From: an uncultured Verrucomicrobiae bacterium
GTDB lineage: Bacteria; Verrucomicrobiota; Verrucomicrobiia; Limisphaerales; UBA1096
Reading direction: 5' to 3'
NCBI GenBank assembly: GCA_937770485.1
Contig: CALJHX010000019.1
Span: forward strand, 39,496-103,495
DNA: 64,000 bases
The notes beneath the pieces were generated by a model that searched no databases, was not told the DNA's origin, and saw nothing but the letters and a program-made list of their open reading frames with translations. Both the position numbers and the translations under genes were made by a program. Shown piece by piece: positions 43,218 through 54,500 of this stretch. How positions within the stretch are numbered: the first letter of the stretch is position 1; every line of letters begins with the position of its first letter.

Positions 43218-46200
43218 TTATTCCTGATAAACCGCACGGTAATAGCGGTTCCCCGCAGCCGGGCCCATGTCAATCACCACGGTGCCCTCTTCCGGGATGG
43301 TCACCCTGGATAGACCCAGCCACTCAATCAAATTAGCAGAAAACTCAAGATTGTAAGTTTGGCCAACCGCACCGGAGACCGACAGACTGTATCCGGCCTC
43401 GCCGGTGATAATGCCCAGCCTCGGAGGCTGCACGCTTGAGAGATAATCGAGCAGCGCAAAGCAGTTAAAACCCCTATCTTTGTCCTTGGTAAAAGAACCG
43501 CCAAAAATACTGCTACCACCTGCCAACTCAGATATTGCATAGACTGCTCCATTTAATTGGAGCATTAACAAATCGTTCTTAACTGCTGATCCATTGGACG
43601 TAACTAAGGATATATTATTCTGAATGACACCATTAAAGTAACCGAAGGAACCCCCAACTAAGTATCTTCCATCAAGTCGTCTATGAATAGCCTGAACAGG
43701 TCCATCAAAGCCAAGCCCAATATCAAAATCTTTATCTAGTTTACCATCGAAACCCACTCTCGATATACGCCTAGACGATATACCATCATAGGTGACAAAA
43801 CCTCCACCGATTAAAATTCCTTTATTATCAATAGTTATATCATGTACTGCTCCATTTGGACCAGTTCCTGTGTATAATGATTTATCCAATGTTCCATCCG
43901 CATTTAACCTTGCAAAATTGGGAGTGAATTGACTATTGACCTTTTCAAAATTACCACCTATTAGGATTTTACGATCAGACTGATAAGCAACCGCGTAGAT
44001 TTCTCCATCGACAATTGGCGCAACAAAACCGTCCCACCTGTTACCATCTAGTGTTAAAATAATGACGCCGCTTTCTCCTGTTACTAATATATGCTCTGGA
44101 TGTATATCGATATCAAAAACTGTCCCTTTAACATGAGAACCTGGGTTAAAACTTTCATCAACACTACCATTAGATTTCAGCCTGACGACATGCTGTCTAG
44201 AATACCCATCAAACTCATTGAATAATCCACCCAAGTATATTTTTCCAGACGCAGAGATCTCTACTGTAAACACTGTATTATTTGGTCCAGTGCCGGTATT
44301 AAAATCACTCAACACAGCCCCGCTGCTGTTTACCTTAGCCACCCTCAAAGCTGTTTTCCCATTTATTTCACTAAACTCCCCTGCTAACAGTGCATTATTA
44401 TCATGATCCATTGCAGCAGCATGCACAGTACCATTAGCTCCCTGACCTTTCGGCCCCGGTAACGATCCTCCCAATTCATTATCCAGAATAATCACGGTAA
44501 CAAAATTTTCGGGTGTAATTACACCTCCTCCAGTCGCTTCAAAAATACGAAAACGGAAAGCCTTAGCACCGTCAACTGTGTTATTATCAATGATCGGTAT
44601 ATCTAAATATTTTTTATTTTCATTATCAGCAAAAACTACTGATCCTTGAACCGGAGAGTAATCAACACCTTCTTGTGCGGTAAGCGGCGTGGTTTCAAAA
44701 CTTAATTCTACCAAACCGGTGTAACCATTAGTTCTCGTTATACTGACTGTTGCGAATAAAGCTGTTTCAGATATTTGGATTGCTGCAGGCGAAATAACAA
44801 ATTCACCTGGAGAAACGTCATTATCTATAATTCTTAGTGCGGACCTCCCCATTCCTAGTTCGGCGGAACCTTCAACATCTGAAATTAAAAGATCTACACT
44901 TTCTTCTAATTCAACCTTGTTATCATCTATAACTTTTACAGCTACGCTTTGACTCGTCTGACCGTCAGCAAACACTATTCTGTTTGTTAACGTAACAAAA
45001 TCGAGCGAAGCCTGCGCTGTTCCATTTGTTGCAGTTTGAAAAAGAACTGAAGCTTCACCTATCGCAGAACCTAATCTACTAAACTTAACCGTTGCCTGAC
45101 CACTTGGTATGCCCTCTGAAACACTGAAATCCAAATTAGAGAATGTTATCAAACTATCATCATTAATAATCACAATTGATGAAACAGATTGATCTCCTTC
45201 GGAATCAGCACTGAATTCTGACAACTTTAAACCTACAGTTTCATTACTCTCAACTTCCTTGTCATCTACTAAAATTACCTTGATCTCTTTAACTGCCTCT
45301 CCTTCTTCAAAAATAACATCTAGATTAATTGGCATATAGTCAATAATTGGCAAAGCTGGTGTTTCTTCTAGTGATATAACTGTAGCAATCCTAGTACTAA
45401 TAGATTTATTCAAACCACCACGTCTAATCAAACGGACAACTGCATTTGTACCACCTTCTTGTACTGCATATACAGGATCCATAAATTCCAGCTTGCCCTT
45501 TCCTTCAGTTATTCCACCGTATATTTCTATATAATTTAGACACTCATTCCCATTGTAAATACTGAAACCACCACCGAAGTGAATACTTTCTCCATTTTTC
45601 TCATGAATTTTCTGAACAGTACCGTTAAATCCTGATCCGAAATTAATAGTTGGATCAATTGTTCCATCTAGATTCAATCTTACAATTCCAGGACGAATCA
45701 TATTCGCAAATGTGTAAAAACTACCACCCACTAGGATCTTACCATCGGTTTGAAATGATACTGAATAAACTGGATTATCTGGCCCTTGACCTGGATTAAA
45801 GCTTTTCAGCAAATTACCATTAACACCTAACATGGCAACTCTGCTAATTTTATAATCGTTGTGCTTTGTGAAGAAACCTCCAACCAGAATATTACCATTA
45901 GGGTGCAAATCTATATCTCTTACAGAATCATTGAACCCTCCCGAACTCCATCCAGACACCACTTTCCCCTTTTGAGTAATTTTAACTACACCCTTGATAT
46001 TCTGACCCCTCACTTTTTTGAAATCCCCTCCAAGTATAATATCGCCGTTTAGGTCAATTTCAACCGCGTTGATTGCACCATCGACACCTGAATCTAGTTC
46101 AAAAGACTTATCTGTGGTTCCGTCGGGATTAATTCTTACTACATTACTATATAAATCTCCGTTAAAAGATGAAAAATCACCAACAACAATTATCTTACCT

Positions 46201-47744
46201 TTGGAATCTATTGCTAAATCATGAATATTACCATCAGCGCTAGACCCAATATTAAAAGTTTCGTCAACAGAACCATTCGCTTTTAAACGAACCAGTTTGC
46301 TATAGTTTTTACCATTAAACTGATTGAACTCACCAGCAATTAGATAAACACCGGAACCATATTTCTTAATAACATTTATAGGACCGTTTGCGCCGCCGTG
46401 AGGCAAAAACGAATCATCGACGACTCCATTATTTATCTTAACGATGTAACCATTAGGCAAATTATTAAATTTATTATAATTACCGCCTAAAAGAACTGAG
46501 CCATCATCTTCAATATAGATTGCCCTGATATCTCCATTTGGCCCTATTAGATTACCATTAGTGGGGACTCTAGCGCCTGAATCCATATTTACATCCTCAT
46601 CATCTATGATCGTAACTATTGATGTAATGTTAGAACCTAATTTTGCACCACCAATAATATTGCCCAAATTTAGTGTTAATTTCTCATTACTTTCCAGTTC
46701 CAAATCATCATTAATGACAAGATTATACTCCTTAACCCTTTCACCTTTGGCAAAATCTATAACAATATTTACGCCTACATAATCCGGGGCCTCCCCTAAG
46801 GAACTAGCTGTAAAATCTTGAGTTGATAACTCAACGCTTTGCTCTCCAATAGATCCAGCTGATCGTAATACGACAATGTTCAATGCCCCACCATTTTCAT
46901 TTATATAATATTCTGTAAGCCCGAATTCAATTTCTCCGTACGAATCCATACTTTCGATAGTAACTGTTGCTACAGTATTGCTCCCCAGTATTGCTCCTGT
47001 AGCATCGAAAAGCTCTATATATAAAACTTCATCTTCCTCAATCTCATTATCATCTATTAAAGACAATGAAATCACTTGAGGGTCCACCTCACCATTATCC
47101 CATGTCAACACACCAGAAATTGAATTGAAATCTGATTCTTTAGTTGCGGTGCTTAACACGCCATCAATTTCATCAATTACTCTATATCCAACACTCACAT
47201 TTCCTTTTGAACCGAGCCTTCTGTTCACCGCAATCGCGATAGTTCCACTAGCCTCTTCAACTATATAATCCGAAACTCCAAATTCAATCAAACCTGACTT
47301 TAAGTCGTTATCTACTATCTTTAAATGTGAAATATTAGCATCAATACCAGAACTTATAACCGCTCCTCCTCTTGGATTGGACAATATAATCCCAACAGTT
47401 TCATCCCCCTCTTGAAACTCATCCTCAAGGATATTTATATAGAAAGACTTACTTGTCTGACCTGACCCAAATACGAGCGTACCTTTTTTAGACGTATAAT
47501 CTAAAGATGCCTGGCCTGATTCATCAACTGTTGCATAATCAACAGAAACAGTACCATTTGATCCATCTTTGCGCTCAACCGTAATTTTTGCCCTTCGGCC
47601 ACCCTCATCTACATAAGTTTCACCTGTCTCAAAAGCAAACACACCGGGCCCAAAATCATCATCTACAATTACAACTGAAGAATTACTCATATCTATCCCA
47701 AGGATAGTAGGAATAATTTCACCATTTAACTCTATTTTTCCCAT
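43218..47744 (-). CDS. 3' part of the third giant Calx-beta/DUF5122 protein
   Basis: This 1,508-aa frame begins within a Calx-beta domain; the residues before its first Met (AEREGNEELGIEISNP) continue the fold, so the start is artificial. It holds at least eight Calx-beta domains (patterns like VEFTENVxVxL, DDN.xExxE) and two DUF5122 propellers (about 45520-46560 and 43450-44460), ending in an FYR module (NRYYRAVYQE). Most of it is strongly AT-rich, but the last 220 bases are GC-rich and carry a TTGGCCAA site. It is predicted to be a secreted Ca-binding adhesin or matrix protein. It is the distal end of the operon from the secretin gene. Confidence 0.82.
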   Translation of the reverse strand: MGKIELNGEIIPTILGIDMSNSSVVIVDDDFGPGVFAFETGETYVDEGGRRAKITVERKDGSNGTVSVDYATVDESGQASLDYTSKKGTLVFGSGQTSKSFYINILEDEFQEGDETVGIILSNPRGGAVISSGIDANISHLKIVDNDLKSGLIEFGVSDYIVEEASGTIAIAVNRRLGSKGNVSVGYRVIDEIDGVLSTATKESDFNSISGVLTWDNGEVDPQVISLSLIDDNEIEEDEVLYIELFDATGAILGSNTVATVTIESMDSYGEIEFGLTEYYINENGGALNIVVLRSAGSIGEQSVELSTQDFTASSLGEAPDYVGVNIVIDFAKGERVKEYNLVINDDLELESNEKLTLNLGNIIGGAKLGSNITSIVTIIDDEDVNMDSGARVPTNGNLIGPNGDIRAIYIEDDGSVLLGGNYNKFNNLPNGYIVKINNGVVDDSFLPHGGANGPINVIKKYGSGVYLIAGEFNQFNGKNYSKLVRLKANGSVDETFNIGSSADGNIHDLAIDSKGKIIVVGDFSSFNGDLYSNVVRINPDGTTDKSFELDSGVDGAINAVEIDLNGDIILGGDFKKVRGQNIKGVVKITQKGKVVSGWSSGGFNDSVRDIDLHPNGNILVGGFFTKHNDYKISRVAMLGVNGNLLKSFNPGQGPDNPVYSVSFQTDGKILVGGSFYTFANMIRPGIVRLNLDGTIDPTINFGSGFNGTVQKIHEKNGESIHFGGGFSIYNGNECLNYIEIYGGITEGKGKLEFMDPVYAVQEGGTNAVVRLIRRGGLNKSISTRIATVISLEETPALPIIDYMPINLDVIFEEGEAVKEIKVILVDDKEVESNETVGLKLSEFSADSEGDQSVSSIVIINDDSLITFSNLDFSVSEGIPSGQATVKFSRLGSAIGEASVLFQTATNGTAQASLDFVTLTNRIVFADGQTSQSVAVKVIDDNKVELEESVDLLISDVEGSAELGMGRSALRIIDNDVSPGEFVISPAAIQISETALFATVSITRTNGYTGLVELSFETTPLTAQEGVDYSPVQGSVVFADNENKKYLDIPIIDNNTVDGAKAFRFRIFEATGGGVITPENFVTVIILDNELGGSLPGPKGQGANGTVHAAAMDHDNNALLAGEFSEINGKTALRVAKVNSSGAVLSDFNTGTGPNNTVFTVEISASGKIYLGGLFNEFDGYSRQHVVRLKSNGSVDESFNPGSHVKGTVFDIDIHPEHILVTGESGVIILTLDGNRWDGFVAPIVDGEIYAVAYQSDRKILIGGNFEKVNSQFTPNFARLNADGTLDKSLYTGTGPNGAVHDITIDNKGILIGGGFVTYDGISSRRISRVGFDGKLDKDFDIGLGFDGPVQAIHRRLDGRYLVGGSFGYFNGVIQNNISLVTSNGSAVKNDLLMLQLNGAVYAISELAGGSSIFGGSFTKDKDRGFNCFALLDYLSSVQPPRLGIITGEAGYSLSVSGAVGQTYNLEFSANLIEWLGLSRVTIPEEGTVVIDMGPAAGNRYYRAVYQE

Positions 47745-47787
47745 TGGATTACTTATTTCAATCCCCAGTTCTTCATTCCCTTCTCTT

Positions 47788-48303
47788 TCAGCTATCAGGA
47801 AGTAATACTACTTCATAATCCATTTTACCAAGTCCCATCTTAAGGCTAATTCCTACCGGTTTTATTCCATCACTAAGTCTCCAACCACTTCCGTCAAAAG
47901 CTTCTGCGTGTGTCCAAAGTACCGAGTTTGTAGAGACACCAAATTCCAACATATTTAGATATGCATAGTTTTCACCCAAAGTATAATAAAGAGCATCCGA
48001 ATGAAATCCAACACCCGCAACTGAATCCCATACCAACTTTTCATTTTGGCTTATATAATCAGCATCAATTGGTTCTTCCGGTTCTTCAATAACGCCAACA
48101 CCAGTAGCAATACCGCTACCGATTCCTTCCTTCGTCCTAAAATACACTGACCCTTCACCCAAAGAACCGTTTTTTCTTCGCATTACTACCTTTGCACCAT
48201 CTTCCCGCTCAGAGGCAGTGTAACTTTCCTCATCAAACCCAATAACTCCAGGCCCTGGAGTACCTCCCGCCTTGTAGTTTAGCGATATTAATTCGTTGAG
48301 CAA
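47788..48303 (-). CDS. Internal fragment of the third giant protein
   Basis: This 171-codon frame carries GVIGFDEESYTASEREDG, the start of a Calx-beta domain, with an inserted stretch of about 65 residues (GVGFHSDALYY to ISLKMGLGKM) before DYEVVLLPD. Both ends are frameshifts. Upstream, removing one G from GGCGGGAGG joins it to the 48233-50452 frame (LQGGGTPGPGV). Downstream, removing one A from GATAGCTGAA gives PDAEREGNEE and joins the 43218-47744 frame. It has no start signal of its own. Confidence 0.7.
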   Translation of the reverse strand: MLNELISLNYKAGGTPGPGVIGFDEESYTASEREDGAKVVMRRKNGSLGEGSVYFRTKEGIGSGIATGVGVIEEPEEPIDADYISQNEKLVWDSVAGVGFHSDALYYTLGENYAYLNMLEFGVSTNSVLWTHAEAFDGSGWRLSDGIKPVGISLKMGLGKMDYEVVLLPDS

Positions 48304-50452
48304 TTATCGAACGCCCCCCAATTCCTCCTCCAACCTCATTGAAACTGCCCCCTATTAATACGTCACCTAGTTCTCCACTTTGTGCGATCACATTGATAAG
48401 TTGCGTATCTTCAACACTCAATTTTCTTGGCAGTCCTGCAAACTGATTGAAAGCTGTATCCATGAAACTTGTATCTAAAGTTCCATCAGGGTTTAACCTG
48501 GCCAGTTTCATTCTCCTGGAATAATTGTATTCTGTAAAAGCACCTGCAGCTATAACTCTATATGCAGGAGGGTTCATCAACTTTATCATGTTGCGGAAAT
48601 ATGGAGGAATAATACCGAATGAATCATCCGGTTCTAATAGATATTCAATAGGAAGAGTTAAATCAGGATTTTGGTTACCAATTTCTATATCTAACAAAAT
48701 CTCAAATAAATCCTCTAAATCACGAGAATAATAAGTTGGATCGCCGACAACATTATTTGATGTATCAACAGACAAACATAAAACCGGAAAGTTAAATCCG
48801 TTTCCAGGATCAAAATCTGTGTCCAACTCACCCGTGTTCCTGAACTTCGCAATATTGTTTCGAGGAACACCCGCAGCCTTAGTAAAGTTACCACCTACAT
48901 AAAAACCACCTGATGGATCTATTTTAATATCGTGAATGATTCCATTAACACCCTGATTAAATGGTATAGATACATCAACTTGACCTGTATTATTATTCAA
49001 TACAGCAATTGATGGACTGTAGATTTCACCAACGTAAATAAAATCTCCACCTATTATTAGCCTGCCATCAGCCATAACAGCAACGGCATTAACGGGGCCA
49101 TCTGGTCCCAATCCAACATCAAAATTTAAATCTAATTTACCGTCCCCCAATAACTTAGCTATAGAGTTTCTACTTTTTCCATCTACCTCATTAAAATCTC
49201 CAACAATTATAACATTTCCGGTTTTATCTAAAACATTTAAGTCAATAACCTCACCATTGACACCCAGCCCGGGTTGAAAACTGTCATCCACTGATCCATC
49301 ATAATTAATCCTTACAATTCCTTTTCTTGGTTTTCCATCGTATGAGGTAAAACCTCCTCCTGCTACAACTTTCACTATTTCATTAGCATCAACAGACAAA
49401 TCTAAAGTGTTTACATAATAATTTGCCCCTAAACCAACATCAAACTTATCATCAACTGTTCCATCATTATTTAATCGTTGAATTCGGTTTATCAATTCCC
49501 CATTGATAGATGTATAATCTCCGGCAATATATAACTTCTCTTCTTTTTGCGTTTCTAATACTGCCTCAGTATCGAACTTGGCATCCTGTATTACCAAATC
49601 ATAAACATCATTATTAATTTCAGGGGCAAAAGGATTATCTATAGTGTCACCAATTGCTCCCCCTGCAGGCTGATCATCATCAATAATTGTAACTGTTGTC
49701 CAATATTGCACACCAAGATGAGAGCCTGGCTTAATAAGTTTTTCTTCTTCAGGTTCATCACCGTCCATCACCGTCTCCATCACCGTCATCACCATCTCAT
49801 CACCACCATCATCACCACCAACATCATCAACCTGATCCTCTGTATCTCGTGCAAAATCATCAAACTCAGTCTTCAGGTTGTATAAGACTATTACTATATC
49901 CTCGTTAAATTCAGCTATGTCATCATCGGCAATTTTAAATTCTATAATTTTTGGCTCTAAATCATCTACTCCCCAACTTAATTTACCAGTTACTACACCA
50001 AAATCTTTCATTTGTGGGGCATCAGTAATCGGAAGACTAAATGATGGCGTAAATAATCTTTGACCAAATGGTGTAGCCAAATCAGATCCTGGATTTAATA
50101 TTTTTTGAGTAAGGCTAAATCTTGAATGCATCGGTTGTTCAAAATCACCAAAGTTGCTTGAACCAGATAATGATGAAGGAGTAATTCTCGGTTCGTCACC
50201 TGGCAAAAGTAAATACTTAACACCTGTATCATAATCGTCCCCGTTTGCGGAAAGCAGATTTGAAGCCTTTGGCCCTTCATTTATCCAATTTTCGCGAGCA
50301 TCATCGACAATCATTCCTCTATTGGGGCCAATCATATAACCAACCTCGACACTCGCGTCGTATGGAAGTGCTCGCATTACTGGTATTTCGATCATCCTGT
50401 AACTTGGATGATCAAATTCCTCTTGAGTTTCAACACCAAAGAAAGCTCTCAC
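48233..50452 (-). CDS. Internal fragment of the third giant protein with DUF5122 propeller
   Basis: This 739-codon frame starts at GTG inside a Calx-beta-like domain and has no Shine-Dalgarno or signal peptide. It holds a second Calx-beta ending TVTIIDDDQP and a DUF5122 propeller with repeated GGDFTxxxG and LNPDGTLDTSF units. The linker at about 49740-49800 reads EMVMTVMETVMDG where the other giants have Asp-Gly; a two-base gain followed by a two-base loss would explain it and leaves the rest in frame. Removal of one A in CGGAGTGAG joins it to the upstream 50430-51509 frame. Confidence 0.75.
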   Translation of the reverse strand: MRAFFGVETQEEFDHPSYRMIEIPVMRALPYDASVEVGYMIGPNRGMIVDDARENWINEGPKASNLLSANGDDYDTGVKYLLLPGDEPRITPSSLSGSSNFGDFEQPMHSRFSLTQKILNPGSDLATPFGQRLFTPSFSLPITDAPQMKDFGVVTGKLSWGVDDLEPKIIEFKIADDDIAEFNEDIVIVLYNLKTEFDDFARDTEDQVDDVGGDDGGDEMVMTVMETVMDGDEPEEEKLIKPGSHLGVQYWTTVTIIDDDQPAGGAIGDTIDNPFAPEINNDVYDLVIQDAKFDTEAVLETQKEEKLYIAGDYTSINGELINRIQRLNNDGTVDDKFDVGLGANYYVNTLDLSVDANEIVKVVAGGGFTSYDGKPRKGIVRINYDGSVDDSFQPGLGVNGEVIDLNVLDKTGNVIIVGDFNEVDGKSRNSIAKLLGDGKLDLNFDVGLGPDGPVNAVAVMADGRLIIGGDFIYVGEIYSPSIAVLNNNTGQVDVSIPFNQGVNGIIHDIKIDPSGGFYVGGNFTKAAGVPRNNIAKFRNTGELDTDFDPGNGFNFPVLCLSVDTSNNVVGDPTYYSRDLEDLFEILLDIEIGNQNPDLTLPIEYLLEPDDSFGIIPPYFRNMIKLMNPPAYRVIAAGAFTEYNYSRRMKLARLNPDGTLDTSFMDTAFNQFAGLPRKLSVEDTQLINVIAQSGELGDVLIGGSFNEVGGGIGGRSIIAQRINIAKLQGGRYSRAWSYWV

Positions 50453-51509
50453 TCCGTTTATAGCGAGCTTTCATAAAAGAGAAACCTCGACGCCTAGTTC
50501 CTGGAGTATCCGGCCAAGGTTGTTGATCCCAAATTACGTCAGTGCCAGGTCCTGTAATATCGTTAATCCTTAATGTTGAGCGAAAATAGGTATCATCCAA
50601 AACTGGCTGAATATTTTCAGACTCACCATCAAATGCTCTAGGATTTGATAAAATTAATTCCGCCATCGTAAAAGGGAAGGCCTCACCATCTCTATTAGGC
50701 AATAATTGAATCTCAAAAATCTTAGACATTTCATAATCCCTAAATACCAATGTCCCTTTCAGCGGATTAGTCGGTGTATCAAGAAAATCTCGCCCTTCCT
50801 CCGCTGGAACTCCAGCTTTGAAGGTAAACTCAATGTTGGCATTTTCAACAATTGTATCAGGTAACCGGCGAGCAAATCGTACCGCTCCAATCTCTATATC
50901 GGATAGATCTCCTCCGCCTTTCACTTCATAGTCAACTTGAACAGCTCCCTTCGACCCCAAGCCACGAGTTACTAAGATCTCTACGGTTTCATCAAACTCT
51001 GATGTAATATAGCCATCAGCTGCAAATCGAAATGTACCGGATTCACTACCATAAATTTCTACAGTCGAACTCTTGAGGTCACCCAATTCCAAACCATTTT
51101 TAGGATCGATAAGATTTATCTTAAATAATTCATTAGGTTCATTTTCAGTATCATTTATAATATCTATAATAAAACTTTTAGCACCCTTCTCTCCGTCTGA
51201 CCAACTTAGCATGCCATCAGACGCACTATAATCAAGTTTCCCAGCAGTCAAAGGAACAATTTCATAACTAACAGATACGGCGCCAGCACCTCCTCTTTCT
51301 CTATTAACTGTAATCGTTAAAGATCCATCATTCTCATCAACAGTGTGTTCACTCGCTGCAAACTGAACAATTCCAGAACCATCTGCCATTATCAGCTGAA
51401 GAGAAAAAGAAAAAAGCATAAGAGGGAGCAATGACTTGCTTGAGAATAATCCTCTCACCAAATTCAACAAAGAAACTTTCATATATCTATAAAATTTTAA
51501 AACTACCAT
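50430..51509 (-). CDS. 5' part of the third giant protein, with signal peptide
   Basis: This 359-aa frame has an N-terminal export signal (best read from MKVSLLNLVRGLFSS at residue 10, with a hydrophobic core to about residue 42). Two Calx-beta domains follow (FAASEHTVDENDGSLTITVN and YITSEFDETVEILVTR), the second interrupted by about 35 residues. It ends in YKRSESFLWC after a +1 shift. It starts 17 bases after the subtilase stop, so it is co-transcribed. With the three downstream frames it would make one protein of about 2,760 aa. Confidence 0.8.
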   Translation of the reverse strand: MVVLKFYRYMKVSLLNLVRGLFSSKSLLPLMLFSFSLQLIMADGSGIVQFAASEHTVDENDGSLTITVNRERGGAGAVSVSYEIVPLTAGKLDYSASDGMLSWSDGEKGAKSFIIDIINDTENEPNELFKINLIDPKNGLELGDLKSSTVEIYGSESGTFRFAADGYITSEFDETVEILVTRGLGSKGAVQVDYEVKGGGDLSDIEIGAVRFARRLPDTIVENANIEFTFKAGVPAEEGRDFLDTPTNPLKGTLVFRDYEMSKIFEIQLLPNRDGEAFPFTMAELILSNPRAFDGESENIQPVLDDTYFRSTLRINDITGPGTDVIWDQQPWPDTPGTRRRGFSFMKARYKRSESFLWC

Positions 51510-51526
51510 GTGTCAAGCTACTCGCA

Positions 51527-54500
51527 CTAAGGAGCCACAGCCCTAAAGTAAGCAGCCCCGTATTTAGCATCTATTTCGAGTTCGGTTTCAGTAATACCAT
51601 CTGCATCAATTATTACGGTGTCAAATAGCTTCCAAGTAGTTAGATCATCTGAAACTTGTACATTATATCTATGACCACGCACTCCCCAGACTCTAACTTT
51701 ATGCCCTTTATCGGATTCCACTAATCCAACTGACGCCTTAAAGCTTATGGGAAGTTTGATGTTATCAACCCAAGCGGAATCTGCTCCAATACTATTGGCA
51801 AAATCTTTCTGATATCTCCAAGTCAGCTTATGCCCCCCCTCCGACAAATTAAATTCATACTTATTCCATTCTACCTTACCTGACCACTGCTCGACGATTC
51901 TTCCATCAATTAAAAAGGTCAATTTATCCCAATTAATTTCTGTATCTAATTTCACATAAAACGATCCTTTACCATTACTGCAATCAATCGTAACATTTAT
52001 TTCACTAACTCCATCATTACTAATTGGACCAGACTGCAAGGCATAATCACCGTCCAGACTTACTTTAGGCTGAACAAACCAGCCAGTATACTTATCAGTT
52101 GACCATGGTAATCCAGCCAAGTTGCCACTCTCAAAATCATCAGATAAACTTCTAGAGCTAAAGTTAGCTTCTATATTTGTACCATCAGTTATAACTAAGC
52201 GAATTGGATTATCTAGAGAACTTATAGATCCACTCCATCCAGAAAACTGATAGCCCTCATCCGCCTCAGCAATCACTTCAACGACTGAGTCCCTAGCATA
52301 CAAGCCAAAGCGATTACCGTTATCATTTTCAAACGGCAGCTTGGGCTCCTTTAACGATCCATTCTCTCCGGCTTCAATAACCAAGCTATACACTTCTTGA
52401 GATGTAAATACCGATGAAATTCCAACATCACCCTTAAGTCCGCCAAAACCGTCGACTGCAATTTTAACTGTAGTACCTTTAAATAGAGCTTGATCGATTC
52501 TACTAAGCCCAGGGTTACCCTCAAAATCCTTTAGTAGCTGATCATCATCATTTGATTGTATTAGAGCCAGATTAACTACTCTACTCCCTTGGTATAAGCC
52601 CAATATCGTATCAACTTTAGTATTAACTGTACGCACACTTAAAACTCCATCAAATGGAGCTGTAAATGACCACCAAACTGAAGATCCTCCCTCGTTATTA
52701 GCATGGTAGGGTTCATTGACTTCCCTAGTAGCTTTCTTGGTGTTTATAACTTTTGATAACCAGTTGTTATAAAAAATATTTATTTCGGAACCCTTGGCAG
52801 GAGTACTGTTAATTATGATCTTGCGATTACCTAAAGAATCTAAGCTATAGCCTGTCTTATCAAGAATCACCCCATTAACTTGAACAAGCAATTCATCCTT
52901 ATCATTAACATCTTGTGAAAGTGAAAATTCATTATTTTTACCATCAACAAGAAATGTCTCCCTATTAAGTTGCGAAGCATTACCAAAATGATCATTTGGC
53001 ACATCAGGTGCCTTATAATCAATCTCCCAAACTTTTGAATTAGATATATTATTTGAAAAATCTATTGCTATTATCTCAATTGAGTTAATCCCATCTTTTA
53101 GTAACAATGGGATCGACCATTCTTCTGATCCAATAGCTTGCAATGCAAAACTACCATTCACTCTAACTTGAACATCTCGCACTCCAGAAGCATTTGGCGC
53201 TGGATCAATGGCGGTTCCACTAATCTCCACTCGCTCTTCACTTGTAACTAATCCATTCGGAGGATTTTCTATTGTTAGATAAGGAGGATTCTCATCAACA
53301 ATGCCCCCAATTTCTGCTCTTAACCGTATATAGCCTACATCACTCGGATCTTCACTCGCAATTGCAATTCGATATGTCTTTCCTTGAGTTGCATCAAAAT
53401 ATGCAAAATTATCTCGCTCCCCATCTACTGGGTAATTAGCGGCAAGAACCTTTAAGTCATCAAATTCAGATCCATAGTAGACCGCTATTAAACCATTGAT
53501 ATCGCTTCCAGATATATCAATAATTGCCTTACCCGATTTACTTGGCGACCAATTCCACCATAACGATCCAACAGAACTAGTAGACAACGAGTGAACAGGT
53601 TCACCAGTTTCTATTGTGGCAAAATTATTGAAAGCTTCAACAAGACTCCCCTCTCCAGCTAGTTTTGCTGCATCTATAAAATAATCATTTACAGGATCTG
53701 GTACAATTCGATATTTGACTACACGAATTAATTCCTTTTTCCCTGGCGCCTGCACCAGTATTGTCAACTTCATCTTCCTAGGTTCTTCAGGAAGCTTCAT
53801 GTAAAAGGAATATATATTATCTTTTCTTAAAATATCTGGCGCATCTCCATCATTATTAAAATATAAATCATTGCCATCATCTTTAATTCCTATAACTGTT
53901 GCATTCTTAACTGGATCACCATCAATAACGGTAACAAAAAACTCTTGATCCGCTCCTGCTAAAAGCATTGATCCGGAAGGGGGTGATATTGATATTTCCA
54001 TATTACCATCTGGTACTTTTGACGACATTCCATCTACTGCTGTAAAAGCATTTAACCTTCCACTAGTTTGAACTAAACCCTCCAATGAAGCCAAAACATC
54101 CACGCTAGATAGTAGCTGCTCTCTTATCTCTAAATTACTCCAAGTTGGTTGAACTGAACGCATTAGAGCCAGTACTCCAGAAACATGAGGTGAAGCCATG
54201 CTGGTACCATCCGCAAATTCATAACCAGAATTAGATGATGAAGATAAAGAATATATATCAACACCTGGTGCAACTAAATCAACGTCTCGGTAACCATAAT
54301 TTGAAAAATTTGCTTGCTCATCGTTCCTGTCAGAAGCCCCAACTGATATTATACACTCAAGATCGTAACTACTTGGATAATGAGCCTGCGCATCCACATC
54401 AAGACCGTCATTTCCACTTGAAATTGAAAACATAATACCAGCCTCTCCTCCTGCAGCGTATGCATCAAATTCTGCCTGCGAATAATTATAGCCCCCAAAA

